A DNA stretch of 49,772 nt from positions 1 through 49,772 of the forward strand of contig CBFHQL010000012.1 in the NCBI GenBank assembly GCA_965658025.1, in the 5' to 3' direction. This document shows, one piece after another, positions 8,144 through 16,215 of the stretch. A model generated the notes under the pieces. That model saw only the letters and a program-made list of their open reading frames with translations, did not search any database and was not told the origin of the DNA. Origin of the DNA: UBA3537 sp965658025. GTDB taxonomy: Bacteria; Bacteroidota; Bacteroidia; Flavobacteriales; Flavobacteriaceae. The translations under genes and the position numbers were made by a program. Within the stretch, counting starts at the first letter, position 1. Every line of letters begins with the position of its first letter.

Positions 8144-9565
8144 ATGAAGATGAAAAAAATAAATAATTTAATACTGGTATGTGGTTTAATCTTCGCTGGT
8201 TATTCATGTGAAGACGCCACAGACATATTTCCAGAAGGAAATTTAACAAGTGATGTAACTTTCGAGACTCTTGAAGATCTACAGTTAGGTTTAAACGGAG
8301 CATACGCAAGGTACAGTCCTGAAAATGATATACTCATCAATTCAGTTTTTACAGACAACTGTAAACCCGGTTATGACAACGGTGGACAAGAAATCAACTT
8401 TTACAACTGGGCACTAACAGCTGGTGACGGTAATACCACTGCATTGTGGAATGGTAATTACAGTATGATAAACCAGTGTAATAGAGTTCTAGAAGCATCG
8501 GCAAATGTTCCCGTAAGTGCTTCTGAGCAAGATGAACTTGATAACCTTAAAGGACAATTATACGCTCTTAGAGCATTAGGCCATTTAACCTTAGCTTCGT
8601 ATTTCACTACAGATTACTTAGATGACGATGCATTGTCTATTATTATTTCTGACCGTGTTCCTGAAGTCACAGAAACACTTCCAAGAAATACAAACGCACA
8701 GGTTTACGCTTTTATTGAAAATGATTTGATGACGGCAAGTACTTTACTTTCAGACAATCAGACTGACAATAAATATGTTTCTCAGGATTTAGTTACTGGA
8801 CTTAAAGCAAGATTGGCATTATTGCAAAATGATGCAAGTGCGGCCACTTATGCTCAGGAACTAATCGATAAATATCCGCTTGCAACTCCACTTCAATACA
8901 CATCAATGTTCTTAGATACAGACAATACAGAGGTGATTTTTAAAGCGGCTAGAACATCAGGACTAGTTGGAGGACTTTGGTATTTCACTAATTCAGCAGG
9001 TCCATTCATTGAAGCTTCTAACAGTCTTCACGATGCACATGATCCAGCTGATATTAGATTGTATGTTAACATCAACTTTTCAAACGTTAATGGCGGGCCA
9101 AGTGAACCAGAAAACAACATTCATCTTATCCACAAATACCCTGGAAATGCATCTCCTTTCTTAAGTGATATTAAGTCTATTAGAGTTTCTGAAATGTATT
9201 TAATTAAAGCTGAAGCTCAAGTTAATGCGAATAACCTAAGTGGTGCTGCAGCAACACTGAAAGAACTAAGAGACGCACGTTTCGGATCGAGTACAGCTCT
9301 TGATTCTTACACATCTCAAACTGATGCATATGATGCGGTATTAAAAGAAAGAAGATTAGAACTTGCTTTTGAAGGCCACAGATATTTAGATATCAAAAGA
9401 TTCAAAGACAGACTCAATTCAGGGATTAATAGAGATGCCTTAGACTGTGCTTCAGGTGGAAACTGTGTAATGCTTCCTAGCGATCACAGGCTCACTTTGC
9501 CAATCCCACAGGTTGAGTTAAATGCGAACCCTTCAATTGTTCAAAACCCAGGATATGGTAATTAA
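8144..9565 (+). CDS. SusD/RagB-family surface nutrient-binding lipoprotein (second copy)
   Basis: 473 residues from ATG 8144. The frame is open further upstream to a TTG at 8123 inside susC2, but 8144 gives a clean lipoprotein signal (Lys-rich start, hydrophobic core, GYSC lipobox with Cys22). Acidic residues soon follow the Cys (CEDATD). SusD features are the RALGHLTLASYF helix, a helical-repeat middle and the C-terminal LKERRLELAFEGHRYLDIKR signature. It should be the lid of the second SusC. Two further lipoprotein genes follow after only 16 and 11 bases, so all four genes probably share a transcript. Confidence 0.92.
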   Translation: MKMKKINNLILVCGLIFAGYSCEDATDIFPEGNLTSDVTFETLEDLQLGLNGAYARYSPENDILINSVFTDNCKPGYDNGGQEINFYNWALTAGDGNTTALWNGNYSMINQCNRVLEASANVPVSASEQDELDNLKGQLYALRALGHLTLASYFTTDYLDDDALSIIISDRVPEVTETLPRNTNAQVYAFIENDLMTASTLLSDNQTDNKYVSQDLVTGLKARLALLQNDASAATYAQELIDKYPLATPLQYTSMFLDTDNTEVIFKAARTSGLVGGLWYFTNSAGPFIEASNSLHDAHDPADIRLYVNINFSNVNGGPSEPENNIHLIHKYPGNASPFLSDIKSIRVSEMYLIKAEAQVNANNLSGAAATLKELRDARFGSSTALDSYTSQTDAYDAVLKERRLELAFEGHRYLDIKRFKDRLNSGINRDALDCASGGNCVMLPSDHRLTLPIPQVELNANPSIVQNPGYGN

Positions 9566-9581
9566 TATAAAACACAATATT

Positions 9582-10442
9582 ATGAAAAAACTAAGTTTAT
9601 TATTATTGTCTATAGTAGCATTTTCTTGTGGTGAACATGAAGACGTTATTTATGACCCAAATACAAGTACTACATTCGCGTTTTTTTCAACAACATCAAC
9701 AACAATGGAAGTATATTTAGGAGATGCTCCTTTATCAGAGCAAATTACTGTTGGTGTAAGCACCTTATCAAGTCAAGATAGAACCGTTACCTTGTCTGTT
9801 GATGAAGATTTGAGTACTGCAACTGTAGGATCATATGATGTTGATTTGGAAGTTACAATTCCGGCAAATGAATATTTTGGAACATCAAACGTGACTGCCA
9901 TTACAGACGAACTTACGCTATGTACGACTGCAAGTGTTTTGCTGAAAATTGACTCTGTCAGTGATGGTGGTGTTGTAAGTACTTCAGCGCACTCTGTAGG
10001 AATGACTAAAAACGAAAATCCACTACCTGACGATTTTGCTGTGGGTGAATACACACTTACCTTCAATGGTGGTGGTATAGCTGCAGCTGGAAATGCTCCA
10101 GTTTGGGGCGATGGGACAGTTGTTGAAATCGCACAAGGATCTTCAAACTCTGAAAGAATATTTACTGTACTTTGCTATCCTTCTTTTGGATTTGGACAGC
10201 CAGAGACTGACTATTCTTTTGAGTTAGTATGCGGAATAGCTTCGTTGAATGGAGAAATTAATAACACATCAACTGGAGTTGCTTGTAGTGCTGCAGGTGG
10301 TATATCACTACAATCTGTTTCAAGCACTGGAACTTTTGACGCACAAGATGATTCAACATTTACGTTGATATTCAACGAAGATGTAGGTGGAGTCTCTTGC
10401 GGAGCTGAAGGAACTACATCATACACATTTACTAAAAATTAA
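9582..10442 (+). CDS. Predicted surface lipoprotein of a SusCD locus (SusE/DUF1735-like position)
   Basis: 286 residues from ATG 9582; this start gives a textbook lipoprotein signal (KKLSLLLLSIVAFSC, Cys16) followed by acidic residues (CGEHED). The frame extends upstream into susD2, but that part has no leader character. The rest is beta-rich, Thr/Ser-rich and has no catalytic motif I can recognise. The N-terminal half resembles the immunoglobulin-like DUF1735/Calx-beta-type domains often found in lipoproteins encoded after susD. The C-terminal half carries several Cys (LCYPSF, LVCGIAS, GVACSAAG, GVSCGAEG) that could form disulfides. By position it should be an accessory ligand-binding lipoprotein at the cell surface. 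Domain naming is tentative. Confidence 0.6.
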   Translation: MKKLSLLLLSIVAFSCGEHEDVIYDPNTSTTFAFFSTTSTTMEVYLGDAPLSEQITVGVSTLSSQDRTVTLSVDEDLSTATVGSYDVDLEVTIPANEYFGTSNVTAITDELTLCTTASVLLKIDSVSDGGVVSTSAHSVGMTKNENPLPDDFAVGEYTLTFNGGGIAAAGNAPVWGDGTVVEIAQGSSNSERIFTVLCYPSFGFGQPETDYSFELVCGIASLNGEINNTSTGVACSAAGGISLQSVSSTGTFDAQDDSTFTLIFNEDVGGVSCGAEGTTSYTFTKN

Positions 10443-10453
10443 AATTTAACGCT

Positions 10454-11344
10454 ATGAGAAAATTTAATAAATATTTAGTGTTTTTCTTATCACTAACTAT
10501 TCTTGTTGCATGTGACAATGATAGCAATAATGGTTTAGGAGAGGAAAACCCAGAAAGCGGATGGTTACAATTTGATGGAACAGATCCATCGGTAACTTAT
10601 CTTAGTAATGATTTATTGACTGATGGTGTATCATCCATAAATATTCCTTTTCGATACACTGCACCAATAAACAAATCAGAAATTGTTTTAGATTATTCAA
10701 CGGCAGACGTTGAAGGTAATTCCAGTGATATCCTTGTTAGTGATTCTGGAAGTTCAACAATTGCTGCAAATACCTTGGATGGTACGATAACACTAAACAT
10801 TGATTTAGTGAGTTTGGAAGAAAACATTTCAAATACTTATGTGTTTGATGTCGTTATGCAGTCCAACAATAGAAATGTTGGAATGGGTATTGCTCCCGAC
10901 TTTTCATCAACGTACAGAGTGACTATCAAAACGTGTGACTTGTTAGATTTAGCAGGAACATACAGCGCAACAACAACCTATGGATTCCATGACTTTGTGT
11001 CAACAGTTGGAGATACATTTACTATAGCTGAAGTTGAAATCACTGCAGTTGGTGATGGAACTTTTTCTATTCCTGATTTCTCTGGTGGTTTGTGGCCAGG
11101 TGCGTATAATGATGCGTATGGACCATATCCTAATGGAGGTAATATTCCTCTTGTATTTAGTGAAGTCTGTGGTGAAGTCATGTGGTCTGGTCAATCTGAA
11201 CTATATGGTGATGTTTTGATGCAATCAGAAACTCTTGGAGACAATGGGCCAAATAATGTAAACCCAGATACTGGTGTCATCACTATATCCTTCTATTGTA
11301 CTGGCTATGGTGAATATGCTACATCAATTTATACTCCGTTATAA
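10454..11344 (+). CDS. Predicted surface lipoprotein, second accessory protein of the SusCD locus
   Basis: 296 residues with a lipoprotein leader (FFLSLTILVAC, Cys20) and an acidic/Asn tail after the Cys (CDNDSNNGLGEE). It begins 11 bases after the preceding lipoprotein gene. An N-terminal beta domain (about 35-155) is followed by a second domain starting near LLDLAGTYSATTTYGFHD that contains paired aromatic/Gly segments (GGLWPGAYNDAYGPYPNGG). The two-part layout resembles that of the preceding lipoprotein, and it carries Cys in TCDLL, SEVCGEV and FYCTGY. No enzyme motif was recognised. It is probably a binding protein that helps the second SusCD pair capture its ligand; that role is inferred from position. 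Confidence 0.6.
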   Translation: MRKFNKYLVFFLSLTILVACDNDSNNGLGEENPESGWLQFDGTDPSVTYLSNDLLTDGVSSINIPFRYTAPINKSEIVLDYSTADVEGNSSDILVSDSGSSTIAANTLDGTITLNIDLVSLEENISNTYVFDVVMQSNNRNVGMGIAPDFSSTYRVTIKTCDLLDLAGTYSATTTYGFHDFVSTVGDTFTIAEVEITAVGDGTFSIPDFSGGLWPGAYNDAYGPYPNGGNIPLVFSEVCGEVMWSGQSELYGDVLMQSETLGDNGPNNVNPDTGVITISFYCTGYGEYATSIYTPL

Positions 11345-11364
11345 GATATCAAATCAAATAATAA

Positions 11365-11395
11365 AGTTGGGGCTGTTTTATAGACAGCCCTAACT
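11365..11395 (+). terminator. Strong hairpin between the lipoprotein gene and the protease gene (terminator-like, no T run)
   Basis: Arms at 11365-11376 and 11384-11395 pair over 12 positions with a single G-T wobble, with a 7-base loop (TTTATAG). It starts 20 bases after the lipoprotein stop and ends 18 bases before the protease ATG. No T run follows (ATTTAAATAG), so it may act as a weak terminator, a 3'-end stabiliser or a processing site that sets the protease level relative to the importer genes. Confidence 0.5.
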
Positions 11396-11413
11396 ATTTA
11401 AATAGATCCCAAT

Positions 11414-13348
11414 ATGAAAAAAATTACTCTTTTATTTATTGCCTTTCACTGTTGTTTTGCAATAGCTCAAACCAAAGAAGAGCAAATGGAAATCATCAAA
11501 AACTATGACATTGAGGCCATTAAACAGCTAGAAAATAGAATAAAAAATAAAAACAAGAAAATTCAAGAAGAAATTGATGCTTTTTTAAACAGCAATAAAG
11601 ACGCAAAAAGAGTGATGCGTTCTGGCAATAAAAATTACTACCTTGACAGAATCATCGATGGCAAACCAATATATATCACAACTGACAATGTTGATAGTGC
11701 GAAAGCTACAAGAACAAACTTTCTTCACAGCGGCGGCGCATTAGGTTTAAACCTTGAGGGGCAAAATATGACCATAGGTATATGGGATGAAGGCGTTGCT
11801 CGAGTTTCACATTTTGAATTTAGAGAAAGTGCTTCCTCAACCACGTCAAGAGTAACTACTCCAGATCAAACTGGAACAAATTACAATAGCCATGGAACAC
11901 ATGTTGCGGGTACTATGGTTGGCAGAGGTTATCAAAACAGTGCTAAAGGAATGGCTCCTCAAGCAAACTTAGTTTCATATGACTGGAATAACGATTATTT
12001 AGAAATACTAAACCAAGCAAGATTTGGAGCTTTGCTGATTTCAAATCAATCGTATGGCATTCCCGTAAGAGACCCTGATACCAACGCACAAATTTCAAGT
12101 TGGGTGATGGGTTGTTACAATGACGACTCCGCAGATTGGGATGACCTTGCCTATGATGCGCCATATTATCTTCAAGTATTATCGGCAGGAAATGATGGAG
12201 AATCGACTTATTCTGGAGGGATATCGGCTGGTTTTGACAAATTAACAGCTGAAAAAAACGGAAAAAATAATTTGGTGGTCGCCAACGCAAATAATCCATT
12301 TGCATTAAATTCTGGTTCTATTATTAGTCTTGCAATTAATACAAGTAGTAGCCAAGGACCTGCAGATGACGGTAGAATAAAACCAGATATCACTGGAGAC
12401 GGAACCGATGTATATTCTGCTGAGAGTGGAAATGATTTAGCTTATGGACAAAAAACAGGTACATCCATGGCTGCGCCAAATGTGGCTGGATCGTTGTTGC
12501 TTCTGCAGCAATATTACAATGTACTAAATAGTCAATTTATGAAATCAGCGACGCTTAAAGGACTTGTTTGTCACACTGCAACTGATGATGGCACTAGAAT
12601 TGGACCCGATCCAATTTTTGGCTGGGGACTTTTAAATTCAAAATTTGCTGCTGAAACAATATTAAACGCTTCAAACGGAAATGCACATATTTCTGAGCGT
12701 GTACTTTCAGATGGCGGAAGTTTTTCAACAACAATAGAGGTGACGTCAGGTGAACCCTTGAGTGCAACTTTATGTTGGACCGATCCTGCAGGAACACCAC
12801 GAGACGGGCAATTAAATAGTCCCATACCTGCTCTAGTCAACGATTTAGATTTAAGATTAATAGGACCTAATGGAAGTACAACTTATTTGCCATGGAAATT
12901 AGATCTAAATAACATTTCTGGTTCTGCAGTTACAGGAGACAACTTAGTGGATACTGTTGAAAAAATTGATATTGAAAACCCAACATCGGGTATCTATACA
13001 CTGACGGTATCACATAAAGGAACTCTTACCAACGGCGCGCAAGATTTTTCGCTTGTAGTCACTGGTTCAAATTTGACTCTTGGAACAGCTGATATAGAAA
13101 TTTCTACGGTTCATGTATGGCCAAATCCAGCGCTAACAGAAATTAATTTTAAATTTCCCGCTTCGGAAAAAGCTACACAACTAATGCTCTACGATATAAG
13201 AGGAAGAGTAGTTTACCAAGATATCATTTCTAAGGGCAGTGGAACCATTAGAGGTCAAATCGATACGTCAAGCTTCGCTAAAGGGGTTTATATTTTAAAA
13301 ATAAATCAAGGTAATACGTTTGTACAGAAAAAAGTAGTGCTTAAATAA
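11414..13348 (+). CDS. Secreted S8 (subtilisin-like) serine protease with T9SS C-terminal sorting domain
   Basis: 644 residues. A signal peptide occupies about 1-19 (FAIAQ). A charged N-terminal segment (about 20-100) is probably a propeptide. The catalytic domain shows the S8 triad: Asp125 (GIWDEGV), His160 (NSHGTHVAGT) and Ser351 (GTSMAAPN), with oxyanion Asn260 (SAGND). A beta-sandwich P/proprotein-like segment follows (about 410-550, TLCWTDPAGT, LVNDLDLRLIGP), and the last ~75 residues form a type A T9SS sorting domain (VHVWPNP, YDIRGRVVYQ, GVYILKI, KKVVLK). It should pass the inner membrane by Sec and the outer membrane by T9SS, and act outside or on the surface. It lies at the end of the double SusCD locus and is followed by a terminator, which suggests it supplies peptides to these importers. 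Confidence 0.93.
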   Translation: MKKITLLFIAFHCCFAIAQTKEEQMEIIKNYDIEAIKQLENRIKNKNKKIQEEIDAFLNSNKDAKRVMRSGNKNYYLDRIIDGKPIYITTDNVDSAKATRTNFLHSGGALGLNLEGQNMTIGIWDEGVARVSHFEFRESASSTTSRVTTPDQTGTNYNSHGTHVAGTMVGRGYQNSAKGMAPQANLVSYDWNNDYLEILNQARFGALLISNQSYGIPVRDPDTNAQISSWVMGCYNDDSADWDDLAYDAPYYLQVLSAGNDGESTYSGGISAGFDKLTAEKNGKNNLVVANANNPFALNSGSIISLAINTSSSQGPADDGRIKPDITGDGTDVYSAESGNDLAYGQKTGTSMAAPNVAGSLLLLQQYYNVLNSQFMKSATLKGLVCHTATDDGTRIGPDPIFGWGLLNSKFAAETILNASNGNAHISERVLSDGGSFSTTIEVTSGEPLSATLCWTDPAGTPRDGQLNSPIPALVNDLDLRLIGPNGSTTYLPWKLDLNNISGSAVTGDNLVDTVEKIDIENPTSGIYTLTVSHKGTLTNGAQDFSLVVTGSNLTLGTADIEISTVHVWPNPALTEINFKFPASEKATQLMLYDIRGRVVYQDIISKGSGTIRGQIDTSSFAKGVYILKINQGNTFVQKKVVLK

Positions 13349-13363
13349 ACTACTGATTAAATT

Positions 13364-13392
13364 AAAAAAAGCGGGCAATGCCCGCTTTTTTT
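13364..13392 (+). terminator. Rho-independent terminator after the S8 protease
   Basis: A perfect 6-bp GC stem (GCGGGC at 13371-13376, GCCCGC at 13380-13385) with loop AAT is flanked by seven A and followed by seven T. It marks the end of the SusCD/protease locus, 36 bases before the rlmB start codon. Confidence 0.93.
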
Positions 13393-13428
13393 ATACAAGG
13401 CCACTAAATTAAATTGTATTTTTACAAC

Positions 13429-14181
13429 ATGCAAAAAGAAACAAGTTTGTACGGATTACGTGCCGTTTTAGAAGCCATTGAAGCCAACAAATCTATTGAT
13501 AAAGTATTTTTACAAAAAGGGCTTAGAGGTGAGTTGTTTTCTCAATTAGAACACAGCATTAGAAAAAAGGGGATCAATTTCAGCTACGTCCCTGTAGAAA
13601 AACTCAACAGACTCACACCAAACAACCATCAAGGTGCTGTGGCACACATTGCCCCCATTACGTTTTATGAATTGGATGCATTGGTGACTGCGGTGAAAGA
13701 AACAAAAGAACATCCACTGTTTTTGATTTTAGATCAATTAAGCGATGTACGAAACTTTGGCGCCATTATTCGCACTGCAGAATGTACCGGTGTCGATGGC
13801 ATCATTATCCAAAAAAGTGGAAGTGCCCCAATCAATGGCGATACCATAAAAACAAGTGCTGGAGCGGTGTTTAATATTCCAATTTGTAAAGTGGATCATA
13901 TCAAAGACGCTATTTTTTACTTCCAAGCTTCTGAAATTAACGTAATTGCCGCCACAGAAAAAACAGAACACACACTTTATGATGTAGATTTTAAATCGGG
14001 AACCACCATCGTTATGGGCTCTGAAGGCAAAGGGGTCTCCCCTTCTGTCCTCAAACTTGTTGATGGTAAAGCAAAACTGCCTATGTTTGGTAGTATCGCC
14101 TCGTTGAATGTGTCTGTAGCTTGTGGCGCTTTTCTTTATGAAGTTGTACGCCAACGTCATTCCTCTTCTTTGAAAGCATAG
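13429..14181 (+). CDS. rlmB: 23S rRNA 2'-O-ribose methyltransferase, TrmH/SpoU family (RlmB-like)
   Basis: 250 residues from ATG 13429; an upstream in-frame TTG (13414) is less likely. The N-terminal substrate-binding domain (TSLYGLRAVLEAI, NNHQGAVA) is followed by the SPOUT knot with the three family motifs: DVRNFGAIIRTAE, IVMGSEGKGVS and LPMFGSIASLNVSVACG. The family methylates a ribose in rRNA or tRNA using S-adenosylmethionine; the N-terminal domain arrangement fits RlmB, which modifies G2251 of 23S rRNA in E. coli. The exact target in this organism is inferred. Its 3' end overlaps the convergent rhomboid gene by 25 bases. Confidence 0.85.
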   Translation: MQKETSLYGLRAVLEAIEANKSIDKVFLQKGLRGELFSQLEHSIRKKGINFSYVPVEKLNRLTPNNHQGAVAHIAPITFYELDALVTAVKETKEHPLFLILDQLSDVRNFGAIIRTAECTGVDGIIIQKSGSAPINGDTIKTSAGAVFNIPICKVDHIKDAIFYFQASEINVIAATEKTEHTLYDVDFKSGTTIVMGSEGKGVSPSVLKLVDGKAKLPMFGSIASLNVSVACGAFLYEVVRQRHSSSLKA

Positions 14182-14882
14182 TGTATTGAGATTTTTGAAT
14201 CTTCCTCTTGTTTTGGAGGTTCTATAAAGTTTCCGTCTGCATCAAATTGCTGTAAAAAAGGATCATTAGATGCATCAAAATCGGGTTGTTCCCAAGCATA
14301 TTTGATGGGTTTGGCGATGGAAGATTTAAATAAAAAAGAAAATAATATCCCCACTACAAACCCCGACAAATGACCTTCCCAAGACATTTTTTCTTTAACA
14401 GGAAAAATATACCAAATCATTCCTCCATAAAGAAATACAACAACTAACGAAAGGGCGATTAATCGGTAATGTTTTGAAAACAATCCTTTAAATAATAAGA
14501 AACTCATCAAAACATAAATAAGCCCACTAGCGCCAATGTGGTACGCTGGACTACCAATACACCAAGTCAAAAATCCTGAAAGCAAAATACCCCACAAAAT
14601 AAGCTTCCACGCAATAGGTCTGTAGAAATAAAACAAAGCCATAGAGAGCACAAACAAAGGAATGCTGTTGTGGTACAAATGCGTTAAAGAACCATGAATA
14701 AAAGGGCTACAAACCACCCCAATCAATCCTTCTAATTTGCGAGGATATACCCCAAAATGTTTCAGATGAAGTCCGAAGCGCAATTCGGCCCAAAAAACAA
14801 TCCAAATAAGCAGCAAAAACAACAGTGGATAACCCAAAACGCCCAGCGAAAATTGAAATGATGATGTGGTTTTCATAGACAT
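14157..14882 (-). CDS. Rhomboid-family intramembrane serine protease
   Basis: 241 residues with about six hydrophobic segments. The rhomboid signatures are present: the HGSLTHLYHN region (63-72), catalytic Ser119 in GASG (117-120) and catalytic His171 in EGHLSG. This is the minimal Ser/His dyad of the family, which cuts transmembrane helices inside the membrane. A hydrophilic tail (about 190-241) faces out of the membrane. Start may be ATG 14882 or ATG 14876, two codons apart. The gene converges on rlmB with a 25-base overlap, and rarA is divergent 48 bases upstream. Substrates are unknown. Confidence 0.88.
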   Translation of the reverse strand: MSMKTTSSFQFSLGVLGYPLLFLLLIWIVFWAELRFGLHLKHFGVYPRKLEGLIGVVCSPFIHGSLTHLYHNSIPLFVLSMALFYFYRPIAWKLILWGILLSGFLTWCIGSPAYHIGASGLIYVLMSFLLFKGLFSKHYRLIALSLVVVFLYGGMIWYIFPVKEKMSWEGHLSGFVVGILFSFLFKSSIAKPIKYAWEQPDFDASNDPFLQQFDADGNFIEPPKQEEDSKISIHYAFKEEE

Positions 14883-14930
14883 AAAAATACGAAAGTTGAA
14901 ATTACTTAAAAAAAAGGTTTAATTTGTGGT

Positions 14931-16208
14931 ATGAATACACCGCTTGCCGAACGTTTACGTCCACACACACTTTCTGAGTACATCAGTCAGCAACATTTGG
15001 TTGGCCCAAATGGAGCACTCACAGAAGGATTGAAACAAGGACTAATCCCTTCCATGATTTTGTGGGGTCCCCCAGGAATTGGTAAAACAACATTGGCAAC
15101 CATTATTGCACAAGAATCTGAACGCCCTTTTTACACGCTTAGCGCCATAAATTCTGGTGTAAAAAACGTCCGTGAAGTAATTGAAAAAGCAAAACAAAGT
15201 GGTGGTCTTTTTACGACCAAAAATCCTATTCTCTTTATTGATGAAATCCACCGATTTAGTAAAGCACAGCAAGACTCACTTCTTCAAGCCGTAGAAAAAG
15301 GATGGGTTACGCTCATTGGTGCCACAACTGAAAATCCAAGTTTTGAAGTCATCTCTGCCCTACTCTCGCGCTGTCAAGTATACACCTTAAAGCCGTTTGG
15401 AAAAGAGGATTTAGAAGCTTTATTGCAACGTGCTATGACCACTGACGAAATGCTATCATCTAAAAAAATCATATTGAAAGAAACTGAAGCGCTTATTCGT
15501 CTTTCTGGTGGTGATGCACGAAAATTACTCAATATTTTTGAACTCATAATCAATTCTGAATCCTCGGATAAAATCACACTTACAAATAAACTTGTAACCG
15601 AAAAAGTGCAGAACAATTTGGTGTTGTATGACAAAACTGGCGATCAGCACTATGATATTGTTTCGGCCTTTATAAAATCGATTCGTGGTAGCGATCCCAA
15701 TGCAGCAGTATATTGGCTAGCACGCATGCTTGAAGGTGGCGAAGATGTGAAATTTATCGCAAGACGGTTGTTGATTTTGGCTAGTGAGGATATTGGAAAT
15801 GCCAACCCTACTGCACTGGTGATGGCCAATTCTACAATGCAAGCTGTGGCTTCCATTGGAATGCCAGAAGCTCGAATTATCCTCAGTCAATGTGCAACCT
15901 ATATGGCATGTTCTCCAAAAAGTAATGCCGCCTATAAAGCCATCAATCATGCTTTAGATACTGTAAAAAATACGGGGAACCTAAGTGTCCCTTTAGACCT
16001 TCGAAATGCACCTACAAAACTCATGAAAACGCTTGGCTATGGTGAGGAGTATAAATACGCTCATGACTATAATCAAAATTTTGTTACTCAAGAGTTTTTA
16101 CCAAAAGGAATTGAGAATACAACATTTTATGCGCCTGGTGATAACGCTAGAGAACAAGCACAAAAAGACTTTCTAAAACAACGTTGGAAAGACAAATACA
16201 ACTATTAG
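14931..16208 (+). CDS. rarA: Replication-associated recombination protein A (AAA+ ATPase, RarA/MgsA)
   Basis: 425 residues, the normal family length. Walker A GPPGIGKT at 46-53, Walker B LFIDE at 101-105 with the following IHRFSKAQQD, sensor 1 GATTEN at 130-135, and an SR arginine finger at 146-147. The C-terminal MgsA-type tetramerisation domain includes the conserved SAFIKSIRGSDPNAAVYWLARMLEGG-type stretch and LASEDIGNANP. It acts at stalled replication forks, related to clamp loaders. It starts 48 bases from the divergent rhomboid gene and ends 7 bases from a convergent gene with no terminator between. Confidence 0.94.
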   Translation: MNTPLAERLRPHTLSEYISQQHLVGPNGALTEGLKQGLIPSMILWGPPGIGKTTLATIIAQESERPFYTLSAINSGVKNVREVIEKAKQSGGLFTTKNPILFIDEIHRFSKAQQDSLLQAVEKGWVTLIGATTENPSFEVISALLSRCQVYTLKPFGKEDLEALLQRAMTTDEMLSSKKIILKETEALIRLSGGDARKLLNIFELIINSESSDKITLTNKLVTEKVQNNLVLYDKTGDQHYDIVSAFIKSIRGSDPNAAVYWLARMLEGGEDVKFIARRLLILASEDIGNANPTALVMANSTMQAVASIGMPEARIILSQCATYMACSPKSNAAYKAINHALDTVKNTGNLSVPLDLRNAPTKLMKTLGYGEEYKYAHDYNQNFVTQEFLPKGIENTTFYAPGDNAREQAQKDFLKQRWKDKYNY

Positions 16209-16215
16209 CACAAAA

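Noticed and set aside
11943..12305. 120-residue minus-strand ORF inside the S8 protease
   Set aside because: Antisense shadow of the catalytic domain; composition follows the codon pattern of the sense gene.
13738..14160. 140-residue minus-strand ORF inside rlmB
   Set aside because: Lies fully within a well-supported gene on the other strand and has no recognisable domain or leader.
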